Positions 25,742 to 35,727 are shown, counted from the stretch's first letter. The stretch: 64,000 nucleotides of DNA from an uncultured Actinomycetes bacterium (GCA_903896045.1 CAITWD010000017.1:62001-126000), one strand, 5' to 3'. The notes: a model not told the origin generated them from the sequence alone. Made by a program: numbers and translations.

Positions 25742-27103
25742 GTGACCGCGCAACCCGCTCGGACATTTTTTGGGACAGATGGGGTCCGCGGGGTTGCCAA
25801 CCGCGACCTCACTCCGGAGCTGTGCGTCGCCCTTGGGCGGGCGCTTGGGGCAGGGATTGCTCTCGGAGGACACGTCGTCATTGGGCGCGATACTCGCCTG
25901 AGCGGCACGATGCTTGAGGCGGCTCTTGCCTCGGGGATTGCATCAGTCGGTCGAAATGTCGTCTGCCTTGGGGTCCTGCCGACCCCCGCGATTGCAGAGG
26001 CCGTCGTGTTGCACGGCGCTGCGGCGGGCGCCGTGATTAGCGCATCGCATAACCCCTTTGCCGATAACGGGATCAAGTTGATTGGCCCTGATGGGTACAA
26101 GTTGGCAGACGCCCAAGAGCTCGATATTGAGCAACGGATGGCAGATACCGACGCGCACTCGCCTGTAGTTGGTGCAGAGCTTGGTGACATCACCCATACC
26201 AATGATGCCGCAGAGATCTACATCCGCAGCATGATCGAGCGATTCCCGACCCCGTTGGCTGGCGTGTCGCTGGTGATCGACTGCGCAAACGGGGCCACTG
26301 CAGTGACCGCCCCACAGATCTTCCGTGCACTTGGTGCGCGGGTCACGGTCATGCACGCCACGCCAACCGGCGTGAACATCAATGCGCAGTGCGGATCCAC
26401 GCACCCAGACAGCCTGCAGCACGCGGTGCGCGAGGGTGGGTATGACCTCGGCTTTGCCTTCGATGGTGATGGGGACCGGATGCTTGCCGTCGATCACACT
26501 GGCGCGGTCGTCGATGGCGATCACATTCTTGCGATCCTTGCTCTGCATATGCAACGCGCCGGGACACTCGCCGGGAATGCCGTGGTGACGACAACCATGA
26601 CCAATTTGGGTTTTCGTCGTGCGATGGCAATTCGCGGGATTGAGGTGCGCTGGACCGATGTGGGGGATCGTTATGTGCTGGCCGAGATGCGCGCCGGTGG
26701 ATTTGTGCTGGGCGGTGAACAGAGTGGCCACGTGATCAATCTCTTGAGCGGACCAACCGGTGACGGCGTGGCTGCCGCATTAATGGTGCTCACCGCCCTT
26801 GGGGAGTCGGGTGAACAACTCGCCCTTGCAGCATCGGTGATGGAGCGTTTGCCACAACAATTGGTCGGAATTCGTACCGGACGCAAGAATGAGCTCGCCG
26901 CCGCCGAAGATGTCTGGCGTCAAGTTCGGGCGTTTACGTCTGAGTTCGGCGAAGATGGGCGGGTCGTGGTTCGCGCAAGCGGCACAGAGCCTTTGGTTCG
27001 GGTGATGGTCGAGGCGCCGAGCATTGATGCATGCGAGATCTGGTGCGCAAGGATTGCCAAGGCTGTCGAGGATGCTCTCGGCGACGGAAGCTCCTCACTC
27101 TAA
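25742..27103 (+). CDS. glmM: Phosphoglucosamine mutase
   Basis: 453 aa. Interconverts glucosamine-6-phosphate and glucosamine-1-phosphate on the way to UDP-GlcNAc. FFGTDGVRGVAN at the start, the phosphoserine site in AVISASHNPFADNGIK (about residue 101), the magnesium loop AFDGDGDRMLAVD and the phosphate-binding RASGTEPLVRVMVE near the C-terminus identify it as GlmM rather than a general phosphohexomutase. The GTG at 25742 is preferred; the frame runs back into rpsI. Followed 22 bp later by glmS, giving two consecutive steps of the pathway. Confidence 0.96.
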   Translation: MTAQPARTFFGTDGVRGVANRDLTPELCVALGRALGAGIALGGHVVIGRDTRLSGTMLEAALASGIASVGRNVVCLGVLPTPAIAEAVVLHGAAAGAVISASHNPFADNGIKLIGPDGYKLADAQELDIEQRMADTDAHSPVVGAELGDITHTNDAAEIYIRSMIERFPTPLAGVSLVIDCANGATAVTAPQIFRALGARVTVMHATPTGVNINAQCGSTHPDSLQHAVREGGYDLGFAFDGDGDRMLAVDHTGAVVDGDHILAILALHMQRAGTLAGNAVVTTTMTNLGFRRAMAIRGIEVRWTDVGDRYVLAEMRAGGFVLGGEQSGHVINLLSGPTGDGVAAALMVLTALGESGEQLALAASVMERLPQQLVGIRTGRKNELAAAEDVWRQVRAFTSEFGEDGRVVVRASGTEPLVRVMVEAPSIDACEIWCARIAKAVEDALGDGSSSL

Positions 27104-27125
27104 GCGCACCTTCCAGGAGGCAGTC

Positions 27126-28970
27126 ATGTGCGGAATTATCGGTTATGTGGGCGGGCGCCCATGTCAGGAACTGATCGTGCAAGGACTCGAGCGGCTGGAA
27201 TATCGCGGCTACGACTCCGCGGGTTTCGCGCTCGTTGGTGATCCTGCTGAGGGATTCTCGGTGGTGCGCGCGGTGGGCAACTTAAGCAAGCTGCGTGCAG
27301 CCAGTGACGATCTCGGGGTGGCATCGGCGGCGACGACCGGTCTTGGACACACGCGGTGGGCGACACATGGTCGGGTCACCGAGGCAAATGCCCACCCACA
27401 CCTTTCTGCGGATGGTCGCGTCGCTGTCGTGATGAACGGAATTATCGAAAACTACGCAGAGCTGCGCCATCAGCTGCAAGACAGCGGGGTGGTCTTTATG
27501 AGCGAGACGGACACCGAGGTCCTTCCACACCTGATTGCCCAGGCCTATCAAGGAGACCTGGTCGAGGCGGTGCGCGCAATCGTGCCGAAGATCGCTGGCC
27601 ACTACGCATTTGTGGTCTCGCACCTCGATGAGCCAGGGCGCCTCGTCGGGACACGCTATGAGTGCCCGCTTGTTGTCGGCATCGGTGAGGGCGAGGCATT
27701 TTTGTCCTCCGCAATCCCTGCATTTCTGCATCAAACCCGCGACATCGTCAATCTTGAAGATGGTGATATCGCCGTGCTGGATACAGGTGGCGTCACGGTG
27801 CTCGGCGCAACCGGCGGACCGGTGTCACGCGTGACCGAGCGGGTTGATTGGGATGAAGACGCCGCCGAGAAGGCCGGATACGACACCTTTATGCTCAAGG
27901 AGATCCATGAGCAGCCATCGGCATTGTGGGACACGATCGGCGACCGCCTTCGCCCCGATGGGTCGGTGTACATCGATGAACTCGGGCTCGATGTGCGCGC
28001 GCTGTCGCGCATTGAACGGGTGCACATCGTTGCCTGCGGCACCTCCTACCACGCCGGGTTGATTGGTCGCTATCTGATGGAGGACTGGGCACGTATCCCG
28101 GTCTCGGTTGAAGTCGCCTCGGAATATCGCTATCGCACCTGTCTGGCGGGGCCCGGCGATTTGGTGATCGGGATCACCCAAAGCGGCGAGACTGCAGATA
28201 CCTTGGCGGCGATGCGTGTTGCGCGTGAGCGGGGCGCCCATGTGGTTGCCCTCACCAACATCATGGGCTCACAAGCCACACGTGATGCCGACGGCGCGAT
28301 CTATACCCGCGCGGGGCTTGAGATTGGTGTTGCCGCGACCAAAACGCACACGGCCCAGGTCATGGCGTTGGCGCTCTTGGCGTTAAAGATTGGTCGCCTG
28401 AAGGGGGCCTTGAACCCTTCAGGTGCTGCGGAACTGGCAGAGGATTTGCGCGAGATTCCCGACCTGATTGAGGGGTACCTGACCTCGTCTGCAGCTCACA
28501 ATGTTGCCCAGGTTGTCCAGCGATATCGGGATCGCGAATTCTTTTTGTTCCTTGGTCGTCATGTCGGTGTGCCGGTGTGCTTTGAGGGCGCGCTGAAACT
28601 CAAGGAGATCAGCTACATCCCCACCGAGGCCTACCCGGCCGGTGAGATGAAGCACGGACCCATCGCGCTCCTCGAGGAGGGGTCACCTGTGGTCGTGGTG
28701 GCGCCGGATGGACATGTCTTCGACAAAATTGTGTCGAACATCCAAGAGGTGCGGGCACGAGGTGCACGTGTGATCGCGGTTGCCACCGAAGGAAACCGCG
28801 AGATCGAGCAACACGCAGATGATGTGTTGTGGACGCCCAAAACGACGCCACTGCTCTCGGCGTTAACGACGGTGATTCCACTGCAGCTGTTTGCGTATGA
28901 GATGGCCACGGCGCGGGGGCTCAACGTGGATCAGCCGCGTAACCTCGCGAAAACCGTCACCGTCGAGTAG
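27126..28970 (+). CDS. glmS: Glutamine-fructose-6-phosphate aminotransferase (isomerizing)
   Basis: 614 aa. Makes glucosamine-6-phosphate from fructose-6-phosphate and glutamine. The N-terminal glutaminase begins MCGIIGYVGGRPC with the nucleophile Cys2, followed by LEYRGYDSAGFAL and HTRWATHGRVTEANAHPH. Two SIS sugar-binding domains follow (CGTSYHAGLIGRYL, then ITQSGETADTLAAM; second copy from about residue 455). The C-terminus NLAKTVTVE is canonical. AGGAGG at 27115-27120 fixes the start. No glmS ribozyme is seen in the 22-bp gap to glmM, as expected outside Firmicutes. Confidence 0.97.
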   Translation: MCGIIGYVGGRPCQELIVQGLERLEYRGYDSAGFALVGDPAEGFSVVRAVGNLSKLRAASDDLGVASAATTGLGHTRWATHGRVTEANAHPHLSADGRVAVVMNGIIENYAELRHQLQDSGVVFMSETDTEVLPHLIAQAYQGDLVEAVRAIVPKIAGHYAFVVSHLDEPGRLVGTRYECPLVVGIGEGEAFLSSAIPAFLHQTRDIVNLEDGDIAVLDTGGVTVLGATGGPVSRVTERVDWDEDAAEKAGYDTFMLKEIHEQPSALWDTIGDRLRPDGSVYIDELGLDVRALSRIERVHIVACGTSYHAGLIGRYLMEDWARIPVSVEVASEYRYRTCLAGPGDLVIGITQSGETADTLAAMRVARERGAHVVALTNIMGSQATRDADGAIYTRAGLEIGVAATKTHTAQVMALALLALKIGRLKGALNPSGAAELAEDLREIPDLIEGYLTSSAAHNVAQVVQRYRDREFFLFLGRHVGVPVCFEGALKLKEISYIPTEAYPAGEMKHGPIALLEEGSPVVVVAPDGHVFDKIVSNIQEVRARGARVIAVATEGNREIEQHADDVLWTPKTTPLLSALTTVIPLQLFAYEMATARGLNVDQPRNLAKTVTVE

Positions 28971-28977
28971 GTCACTG

Positions 28978-29346
28978 ATGGCGGTGATTGGCGTGGGCAT
29001 AGATCTGATTGAAATTGATCGGATCGCGCAGGCGCTCGATCGCCGGCCGCGTTTTGCCGAGCGGTGTTTCACGACCGATGAGGCAGCGTATTGCCACTCA
29101 CGTGCATTCCCGGCACAGCACTTCGCGGCGCGGTTTGCCGCCAAGGAAGCAGTCGGGAAGGCGCTTGGCATTGGGATGACCCGCTGGCGCGAGGTGGAAG
29201 TTGTGCGGCATCGCGGTGCACCACAGATCGTGCTGAGTGGCCGCTATGCGGCGCGCGCTGCCGAGTTGGGTGTCGCACGCGTGAGCGTATCGTTGACCCA
29301 CAGTCGCGGTATGGCGGCTGCAGTCGCGGTCCTTGAGGCCGACTGA
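28978..29346 (+). CDS. acpS: Holo-[acyl-carrier-protein] synthase
   Basis: 122 aa. Transfers 4'-phosphopantetheine from CoA to ACP. VIGVGIDLIEIDRIAQAL carries the metal-binding Asp, and FAARFAAKEAVGKALGIGM the catalytic Lys/Glu block; VSVSLTHSRGMAAAVAVLE is the usual end. The ATG at 28978 lies 7 bp after glmS. The position before the NAD(P)HX repair gene and alr is a common actinobacterial order. Confidence 0.94.
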   Translation: MAVIGVGIDLIEIDRIAQALDRRPRFAERCFTTDEAAYCHSRAFPAQHFAARFAAKEAVGKALGIGMTRWREVEVVRHRGAPQIVLSGRYAARAAELGVARVSVSLTHSRGMAAAVAVLEAD

Positions 29347-29378
29347 GCGCGTGTGTCGTGATTGCGCAGCCGGCGTCG

Positions 29379-29384
29379 TAGGAT
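29379..29384 (+). promoter_or_regulatory. -10 box (TAGGAT) at leaderless spacing before nnr
   Basis: TANNNT hexamer 6 nt before the GTG at 29391. A weak -35-like TCGTGA lies 17 nt upstream. It suggests an internal promoter in the operon. Confidence 0.4.
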
Positions 29385-29390
29385 AGTGAG

Positions 29391-30959
29391 GTGCCAACCG
29401 CTCGCTCACAAACTGCAGCACCCTTTCATGGGCTGACACCGCTCTTTGGAGCGACAGCACTTCGCGATGCCGATGCGGATGCGACACGCCGATTCGGTAT
29501 TCCCGGGCTATTGCTGATGGAACGTGCAGGGCTCGAGAGCGCCCACATTATTCGTGAGCGATTTCCCGATGCCCACCACGCGATCGTGATGGTGGGTACC
29601 GGCAATAACGCGGGCGATGGGATGGTGGTCGCGCGACATCTTGCCGAGTCCGGATGGCGGGTGCAGGTGCTCTCTCCTGATGGATTGGCGCCGACGTCAA
29701 CCGATGCATATGCGATGAGCAATATCGCTCTGTCACTGGGAGTGTCGCTTGCCCCATTCGATGCCGGGGCACTCCGCCCAGAGGGCGCGGTGCTTGTGGA
29801 CGCGCTGTTGGGGACAGGAGCGCACGGCGAACCGAGATCACCGATCGATGCAATGCTCGCGTGGGCCGACGGGTGGCCGGGTCCTGTCGTTGCGCTTGAC
29901 GTGCCCACAGGAGTTGATGCGGATACCGGTCGAGTCGCCGGCCGTGTGATCACTGCTGATGTGACGGTGACCTATCACGGCGATATGCCTGGGCTGCGTA
30001 TTCACCCCGGTCGTGCGCATGCAGGGGACATCGTCGTGGCGGATATTGGTATCCCCAGTGCAGTGCGATCGGCACCGGTTGCGTGGTGCGCGGATCTGGC
30101 GGTTGCCGCCGGGATCCCAACAAAGAGTGAGGGCGGCGAGAAGTATTCGGCGGGCGCAATCCTTGTTGTGGCAGGTGCGCCTGGGATGACGGGTGCGGGC
30201 ATCATGAGTGCGCAGGCAAGTCTTCGTGCGGGTGCGGGCCTGGTTGTTGCCGCTGTTCCCCGCGAGGTGCAGCCCGTGATGGCCGCGCTGACGCGCGAGA
30301 TCATGTGCGCAGCAGTCGACGATATCAACGGGAGCTTCGGGCCGATATCGACTCCCGGCGTCCTCGCCCAATCGGCGCGTGCCGGTGCAGTTGCCCTCGG
30401 GCCAGGGATTGGACGAGCGGCGCACACAGGGGAATTCGTGCGCCAGCTCGTGGCAGACCTCGCATTGCCGGTGGTGTGCGACGCAGACGCCTTGTGGCAC
30501 CTGGTAGGCCATACCGATCTGCTGCAACGCCGCACTCAGGCAACCGTGATCACCCCACATTCCGGCGAGGCTGCGCGACTGCTTGGCTGCGATCGCTCCG
30601 AGGTGGACGCTGATCGTCTTGCCGCCGCAATTACGCTGTGTCACCAGACCGGTGCGGTCGTGGTGCTCAAAGGGCCTGGCACGATTGTCTGTGACCCCGA
30701 TGGGACGGTGACCATTGCCCGAGATGGCGGGCCGGAGCTCGCAACCGCAGGTTCAGGAGATGTGTTGACCGGGATCATCGCTGCACTTCTCGCAAAAGGG
30801 ATGGATGCGACCTTCGCAGCAACTGCTGCGGTTGTCGTGCATGCGCGTGCCGGGGAGCGAGCGGGCCATGGAGACGGCACACTCGCGGGTGATCTCTTGG
30901 AAGAAATTCCCGGAGCGATCGACAATGCCCGTATGTGTGTTGCAGGAGATGCGCGGTGA
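29391..30959 (+). CDS. nnr: Bifunctional NAD(P)H-hydrate repair enzyme (epimerase + ADP-dependent dehydratase)
   Basis: 522 aa fusion. The N-terminal YjeF_N epimerase domain (about 20-230) shows LLLMERAGLESAHII, VMVGTGNNAGDGMVVARHL and VDALLGTGAHGEPRSP; the C-terminal carbohydrate-kinase-like dehydratase domain (about 245-515) shows ILVVAGAPGMTGAGIMSAQA, VALGPGIGR, VVLKGPGTIVCDPDG and ATAGSGDVLTGIIAALLAKG. Together they repair hydrated NADH/NADPH. Start GTG at 29391; its stop overlaps the GTG of alr by 4 bp. Confidence 0.95.
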   Translation: MPTARSQTAAPFHGLTPLFGATALRDADADATRRFGIPGLLLMERAGLESAHIIRERFPDAHHAIVMVGTGNNAGDGMVVARHLAESGWRVQVLSPDGLAPTSTDAYAMSNIALSLGVSLAPFDAGALRPEGAVLVDALLGTGAHGEPRSPIDAMLAWADGWPGPVVALDVPTGVDADTGRVAGRVITADVTVTYHGDMPGLRIHPGRAHAGDIVVADIGIPSAVRSAPVAWCADLAVAAGIPTKSEGGEKYSAGAILVVAGAPGMTGAGIMSAQASLRAGAGLVVAAVPREVQPVMAALTREIMCAAVDDINGSFGPISTPGVLAQSARAGAVALGPGIGRAAHTGEFVRQLVADLALPVVCDADALWHLVGHTDLLQRRTQATVITPHSGEAARLLGCDRSEVDADRLAAAITLCHQTGAVVVLKGPGTIVCDPDGTVTIARDGGPELATAGSGDVLTGIIAALLAKGMDATFAATAAVVVHARAGERAGHGDGTLAGDLLEEIPGAIDNARMCVAGDAR

Positions 30960-32065
30960 GCGGCACGCCGGAGCGCGCATGCATCGTCGTTGATCGTGGT
31001 GCGCTTGCACACAATATGCGCACGATCGTCGCTGCTTCGGGTAGAGCCCGAGTCATGGCGGTGGTGAAAGCCGATGGCTACGGCCACGGCGCGGTGCTCA
31101 GCGCAGATATTGCACTCGCGAATGGTGCGACTGACCTTGCCGTACACACCGTCGGCGAAGCTGAACAGTTACGGGCAGCGGGAGTCGGGGCACCGATCTT
31201 GGTGTTGGGTGCACTCACCGGTGCCGAATGGGGGCGTGCCGCAGGCGTGAATGCGGAAGTGGTGGTCTGGGCCCCTGAGGCGGTCGGGTATGCGGATGCG
31301 TCGGGTGTGACGCGGATACACCTTAAATTGGACTCCGGGATGGGACGTTTGGGGGTCCGGATTGATGAATCAGCGGCGCTCGTTGATGCTGCGCGCGTGG
31401 GTCGGGGCAACGTTGCGGGGCTGATGACGCACTTTGCGACCGCAGATGATCTGGAGGGTGAGCACGCAGGATTTTTCCGCGAGCAGTTACTGCGATTCCG
31501 GAGTGCGGTACAGCGCCTTCGCGAGATATTTCCCGATGCGACCGTGCATGCGGCAAACTCCGCCGCGACCTTTCGCGACCCCGATGCCAGGTTTGACATG
31601 GTGCGATGCGGTATTGCGTTGTACGGCTGTTCGCCATTTCATGAGGACCCCACGCTGCGTGATTTGCGTCCGGCAATGTCATTGGTCTCGCACCTGGCGT
31701 TGACCAAGACCATCCTCTCTCGCGAGAGCGTCGGCTATGGGCGTACCTGGCGCGCGGAGCGCGGTACCCAAATCGGACTGATTCCGGTGGGGTATGCCGA
31801 CGGATACTCGCGTGCCTATGCAAATGTTGCTGAGGTGTTGGTGAATGGTCGTCGCGTTCCCGTAATCGGTGCGGTCTCGATGGATAGTTTGACCGTTGAT
31901 CTTGGCCCGGAATCGGTGGATCGAGTGGGGGATGAGGTCGTCCTTTTGGGCCGTCAGGGCGACGAGATGATCACTGCGGAAGAACTGGCCGCATGGCGCC
32001 ACACGATTAACTATGAGGTCACCTGCGCGATGGGTCCTCGTCTTCCTCGGGTGCACGTGGGGTGA
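30956..32065 (+). CDS. alr: Alanine racemase
   Basis: 369 aa PLP enzyme making D-alanine for peptidoglycan. The PLP lysine lies in VMAVVKADGYGHGAVL (about residue 38), DLAVHTVGEAEQLRAAG follows, substrate and catalytic tyrosines are in GYGRTWRAERGTQIGLIPVGYADG, and VGAVSMD-type GAVSMDSLTVDLG closes the active site. The first sequence block is CIVVDRGALAHNMRTI. The start is the GTG at 30956 (GTGA overlap with nnr), and its stop overlaps the next gene in the same way. Confidence 0.96.
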   Translation: MSGTPERACIVVDRGALAHNMRTIVAASGRARVMAVVKADGYGHGAVLSADIALANGATDLAVHTVGEAEQLRAAGVGAPILVLGALTGAEWGRAAGVNAEVVVWAPEAVGYADASGVTRIHLKLDSGMGRLGVRIDESAALVDAARVGRGNVAGLMTHFATADDLEGEHAGFFREQLLRFRSAVQRLREIFPDATVHAANSAATFRDPDARFDMVRCGIALYGCSPFHEDPTLRDLRPAMSLVSHLALTKTILSRESVGYGRTWRAERGTQIGLIPVGYADGYSRAYANVAEVLVNGRRVPVIGAVSMDSLTVDLGPESVDRVGDEVVLLGRQGDEMITAEELAAWRHTINYEVTCAMGPRLPRVHVG

Positions 32066-33480
32066 CTATCGAGCAACTGCGCGCACCGCTTTCGGCAGTT
32101 GGCGCGGGTGCATGGATTGTCGGCGGGAGCGTGCGGGATGCGATTGCCGGGCGTCCGATCACCGATATCGACATCGCCATTGATGGAGATGCTGCCGCCG
32201 CGGCGGCGCGATTGGCTCGTGCACATAAGGCCCATCGATTTCCGCTCTCATCGGAGTTTGGTGCGTGGCGTCTTTCGGGGGGCACCCTTCCGGTCCAAAT
32301 TGACATCACGCCACTGCAAGGCGCTGATTTGGTCAGCGATCTTGCCCTTCGCGATCTGACCGTCAATGCCATGGCGGTTGCAGTCACGGGGGCAGATGAG
32401 GTCATTGATCCGCACGGCGGGTTGGCAGATCTCGCTGCAGGCAGGCTGCGAATGGTTGCGCCAGATGCATTCACCCGAGATCCCGTACGAATCTTGAGAG
32501 TCGCGCGGATTGCTGAGCAGCTGGGGTGTGCGATTACCCTTGAGACCATCTCTGCCGCTCGCGCGGCCGCCCCCGGGATCTGGTCGAAAGCGAGCGAGCG
32601 GCTGCGTGATGAGCTTTATCGGATCGTGGCGCTCCCGCGGGCATGGCAGGCCATCCTGCAACTTGATGCGCTCGGTGGGCTCGGCGCAATGATCCCAGAG
32701 CTCGAGGCATGTCGAGATCTCGATCAAAGCGACTATCACCACAAGGATGTGCTCGGACATACGATCGAGGTTGTCGAGCATATCTGTGAGATTCGCGATG
32801 ACCCCGAAACGATCTTTCGTGAACATGGACACGCGGTCGCCGAGGTGCTCCGGGAGGGGCTTGCCGATGATCTCTCCCGAGGGGAGGTGTGCGCACTCTC
32901 GGGGCTCCTACATGACATGGCAAAGCCGGCCACACGCGATCAGCTTCCCAATGGCCGCGTGACCTTTTTTGCCCATGATCGCGTTGGGGCGCAGCAGGCA
33001 GATCAATTGTTGACGCACCTGCATGCGGCACATCGGGTACATGACGCCGTCGTGATGTGCGTGGCCCAGCACCTGCAGCTGGGATTCCTCGTCCATCGCC
33101 AGCCATTGTCATTGCGCACAATCGATCGGTATCTGCAGGCAACGGCACGTGCACCCGTCGAGATGATCGTCTTGTCCGTCGCCGATCGTCTGGCCACGCG
33201 CGGTCCACGCTCCGCCCAGAATCAAATCGACCGTCATCTCGATCTTGCCCGCCAGATGATGCAGGCATATCTGAAGGTACGGGCGCGTGGTGTGATCTCT
33301 TCGCCGATTCCCGGTGATGTGCTTGCGACGCGCCTTGGACATGCCCCAGGCCCCTGGCTGGGTGAGGTCCTCGAGGTCATTCGCATCGCTCAACTTGCCG
33401 GGCCAATTACCGAGCAGCGGGCGCTGCGATTGGCCGAGCAGTGGATGCGCGCCCATCCGGATCGCATTGGTGCGCGGTGA
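32062..33480 (+). CDS. CCA tRNA nucleotidyltransferase / poly(A) polymerase family, with HD domain
   Basis: 472 aa. The nucleotidyltransferase head has WIVGGSVRDAIAGRPITDID with the two catalytic aspartates (DID), followed by LRDLTVNAMAV and RDPVRILRVARIAEQLG for nucleotide selection. From about residue 270 an HD domain is visible (LSGLLHDMAKPATRD). This layout is typical of bacterial CCA-adding enzymes with HD. Since none of the tRNAs in this window encodes CCA, the activity is expected to be essential. Coupled to alr by GTGA at 32062-32065. A-adding-only activity cannot be excluded from sequence. Confidence 0.92.
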   Translation: MTIEQLRAPLSAVGAGAWIVGGSVRDAIAGRPITDIDIAIDGDAAAAAARLARAHKAHRFPLSSEFGAWRLSGGTLPVQIDITPLQGADLVSDLALRDLTVNAMAVAVTGADEVIDPHGGLADLAAGRLRMVAPDAFTRDPVRILRVARIAEQLGCAITLETISAARAAAPGIWSKASERLRDELYRIVALPRAWQAILQLDALGGLGAMIPELEACRDLDQSDYHHKDVLGHTIEVVEHICEIRDDPETIFREHGHAVAEVLREGLADDLSRGEVCALSGLLHDMAKPATRDQLPNGRVTFFAHDRVGAQQADQLLTHLHAAHRVHDAVVMCVAQHLQLGFLVHRQPLSLRTIDRYLQATARAPVEMIVLSVADRLATRGPRSAQNQIDRHLDLARQMMQAYLKVRARGVISSPIPGDVLATRLGHAPGPWLGEVLEVIRIAQLAGPITEQRALRLAEQWMRAHPDRIGAR

Positions 33481-33532
33481 TCGTGCGATGAGTACGTCGG
33501 CGGTAGGTATCGAATCTGCTTCCAGGACGCGG

Positions 33533-33538
33533 TAAGGT
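33533..33538 (+). promoter_or_regulatory. -10 box (TAAGGT) at near-leaderless spacing
   Basis: TANNNT hexamer 9 nt before the ATG at 33548, no ribosome-binding site between. A weak TCGAAT is 17 nt upstream. Confidence 0.4.
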
Positions 33539-33547
33539 CTGGGTCGA

Positions 33548-34120
33548 ATGGTCCGTTTGACGCGCATCTATACCCGCCAAGGCGATGGCGGCGACACCCA
33601 CTTGGGCAATATGACCCGCGTGCGCAAAACGCATGCCCGCGTCTGCGCCTATGGGGATGTGGATGAGACCAACAGTGTGATTGGTGTCGTACGCACCCAT
33701 GCGGTCCCTGATCAGGTCGATCAATGGCTTGCCGTCATTCAGAATGATCTCTTTGATCTTGGAGCTGATCTGTCGGTACCGGGGACCTCGGAAGAGAGCA
33801 ATGACCGCCTGCGGATCACCTACGAGCAGGTGCGACAACTCGAGGAGTGGTGTGATGCTGCCAATGCCACGCTGGCGCCCCTCGTGAGCTTTGTGTTGCC
33901 CGGCGGGTCACCTGCGTCCGCCGCGCTGCATGTTGCGCGTACCGTCTGCCGTCGCGCCGAACGGTCGGTGATTGCTTTGTCGGATCTCGAGGAGATACGC
34001 CCCGAAGCGGTGCAGTACCTCAATCGCTTGTCCGACCTGTTATTTATCTTGTCACGCACCTGTAATGCCGACGGTGATGGCGATGTCTTGTGGCTACCGG
34101 GTGGCGGACGCGCGCAGTAG
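33548..34120 (+). CDS. Cob(I)yrinic acid a,c-diamide adenosyltransferase (PduO type)
   Basis: 190 aa. Adenosylates cob(I)alamin with ATP to give coenzyme B12. The ATP-binding N-terminus TRIYTRQGDGGDTHLGNMTR is the PduO signature, followed by ARVCAYGDVDETNSVIGVVR, FVLPGGSPASAALHVARTVC with the CRRAER motif, and NRLSDLLFILSR at the C-terminus. No other cobalamin gene or B12 riboswitch is nearby. It is probably transcribed from its own leaderless promoter. Confidence 0.94.
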   Translation: MVRLTRIYTRQGDGGDTHLGNMTRVRKTHARVCAYGDVDETNSVIGVVRTHAVPDQVDQWLAVIQNDLFDLGADLSVPGTSEESNDRLRITYEQVRQLEEWCDAANATLAPLVSFVLPGGSPASAALHVARTVCRRAERSVIALSDLEEIRPEAVQYLNRLSDLLFILSRTCNADGDGDVLWLPGGGRAQ

Positions 34121-34221
34121 GCGTTCTCGGGCCTCTCACGGCCTTTTCGTGAGGCATATGGCACCGCAACATCAATCTGGAGCGATAGGGCGGCGAGAGC
34201 ACGGGAAAGGTGGGATTCGCG

Positions 34222-34563
34222 ATGCCAATTGCCGTATTGATTTCTCGCAGCGGCGACACACGGGATGCGGACGGACTCTTTTTGGCGGGGCGCGGGTGGA
34301 CGACGGTGCCCATCACGCCAGAATCTGCACAGATCCATGATGCCGTGCGTGCGCTTGCACCGGCAGTGGTGGTGATCGATTGCCGTGGGGTCGAGGAGGC
34401 CGCGGAAGCCTGTCTTGGCGTGCTCGCAGACCTTGAGATCGCGGTATATGTCCTCCACCGAACGGCAACCACTGTGCCGCTTCCCGCAAATGCGCGCGCG
34501 GCGATGGAGCCCGCAGATATTCCATTTGCCCCGGGAGTCCCGGCGGCGCCACACGGCGATTAG
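34222..34563 (+). CDS. Hypothetical protein, 113 aa
   Basis: Not recognised. The pattern of alternating strands and helices ([15 protein letters not shown], then [20 protein letters not shown], then [16 protein letters not shown]) looks like a small alpha/beta sandwich similar in outline to a receiver domain, but the phospho-acceptor set is not convincing. AAAGGTGGG about 10 nt upstream supports the ATG at 34222 over the GTG at 34210. It overlaps the NlpC/P60 gene by 4 bp, tail to tail. Confidence 0.55.
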   Translation: MPIAVLISRSGDTRDADGLFLAGRGWTTVPITPESAQIHDAVRALAPAVVVIDCRGVEEAAEACLGVLADLEIAVYVLHRTATTVPLPANARAAMEPADIPFAPGVPAAPHGD

Positions 34564-35669
34564 GGCCGGACAGCTCCAACAGGAGCTGGCATGTACGCCA
34601 TGGAGGTGATCTCCACAAAGGCACCTGCGTGCGGGGCATGAATGATATTGCCGTTGCCGATGTACATCGCGACGTGACCAAGACCGTAGTAGAAGACCAA
34701 GTCTCCGGGTTCAAGTTGGTCGATCGGAACCGATGGGAAGCCTGCGCCAAACTGCGCGGCCGCGTTGTGGGGAAGGCTCACGCCTGCCGCTGCCCACGCC
34801 TGCATGGTGAGACCCGAGCAGTCGATCCCCGAGAGCGAGCTTCCACCCCAGAGATATGGCACACCGAGGTAGCGCTCAGCTGCGGCGACTGCGGTCTGAT
34901 TCCCGCCGCTGCTGCTGCCGCCAGGGGTGAGCATAGAATTCGATGACCCGCTCGAGGATGCGCTTGCTGCCTGTTGGGCGGCTTGTGCAGCCTGGGCTTG
35001 GGCGCGCTGTTGTGCGGCAATTTGCGCCTGTTGTGCTGCTTCGGCCGCAAGCGCTTGGCGAAGGCTCGCTTGTGCACCTGCGAGCACCTGCGCCTTTTGA
35101 TTGACCAGCGACTGCAACGCAGCGTGCTCTTGTGCAGCCTTTGTCACTGATGATGCCGCGGTCTTTTGGGCGGCAACAAGTTGTACGCGCGCGGTTTTCA
35201 AACTCGAGAGATTCTGTCGAACACCGGTCACCACATCGCCATCTTGGTTGCCCACGTGTTGGATCAGGGCAACCGTATCCACAAGGGAAGTGATGTTGCC
35301 GCTCGAGAGCAACACCTGCATTGGGCTCGGTGTCGGTGTGGCATAAAGCTCGCGCAAGCGGGTCGCCAAGGTGACAGTCGCAAGAGCCAGTTTCGTCTTG
35401 TTCGCCTGAATCGCCGCCCCATTGGAGGTGATCTGTTGGCGGGCGTTTTGCAACTGCGACAGTGCGTAGTCGTAGTTGCCCTGTGCCGCATCGGCCTGAT
35501 AGCTGATGGAGTTCAGTTGGTTCTGAAGCGCGGCAACCTGTGCCTGCTGGCTTGAGATTGAAGCCGGTTGGGCAATCGATGCCACCGGGATCACAAGACC
35601 GAGACTGAGTCCAACAAGTCCAACTATTTTGGCGCGGTGCCTACGAGCTATGGCGTGATCGAAAGGGAT
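34560..35669 (-). CDS. Secreted NlpC/P60 peptidoglycan hydrolase, apparent ATC start
   Basis: 369 aa. A signal peptide, then about 170 residues of coiled coil (for example [20 protein letters not shown]) and an Ala/Gln/Ser-rich linker, then an NlpC/P60 domain with the catalytic Cys in [14 protein letters not shown] and the His in [19 protein letters not shown]. This is the RipA/Cwlo-like layout for cleaving peptide crosslinks. No ATG/GTG/TTG start includes the signal peptide: the first such codon (GTG 35594) would cut it away. Reading from ATC at 35669 gives an arginine-rich n-region (IARRHRAK) and the hydrophobic core [20 protein letters not shown], with AAGGGG 8 nt upstream of the ATC. Confidence 0.85.
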   Translation of the reverse strand: MPFDHAIARRHRAKIVGLVGLSLGLVIPVASIAQPASISSQQAQVAALQNQLNSISYQADAAQGNYDYALSQLQNARQQITSNGAAIQANKTKLALATVTLATRLRELYATPTPSPMQVLLSSGNITSLVDTVALIQHVGNQDGDVVTGVRQNLSSLKTARVQLVAAQKTAASSVTKAAQEHAALQSLVNQKAQVLAGAQASLRQALAAEAAQQAQIAAQQRAQAQAAQAAQQAASASSSGSSNSMLTPGGSSSGGNQTAVAAAERYLGVPYLWGGSSLSGIDCSGLTMQAWAAAGVSLPHNAAAQFGAGFPSVPIDQLEPGDLVFYYGLGHVAMYIGNGNIIHAPHAGAFVEITSMAYMPAPVGAVRP

Positions 35670-35727
35670 CTACGCAGCCCCTTGTTCGGGAGCGGGACAG
35701 GGGTCGTACGAACGACCAACATGAGGC

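Noticed and set aside
27104-27125. glmS ribozyme upstream of glmS
   Set aside because: Only 22 bp separate glmM and glmS, too short for the ribozyme.
33481-33547. Cobalamin riboswitch before the adenosyltransferase
   Set aside because: The gap is only 67 bp and contains no B12-box.
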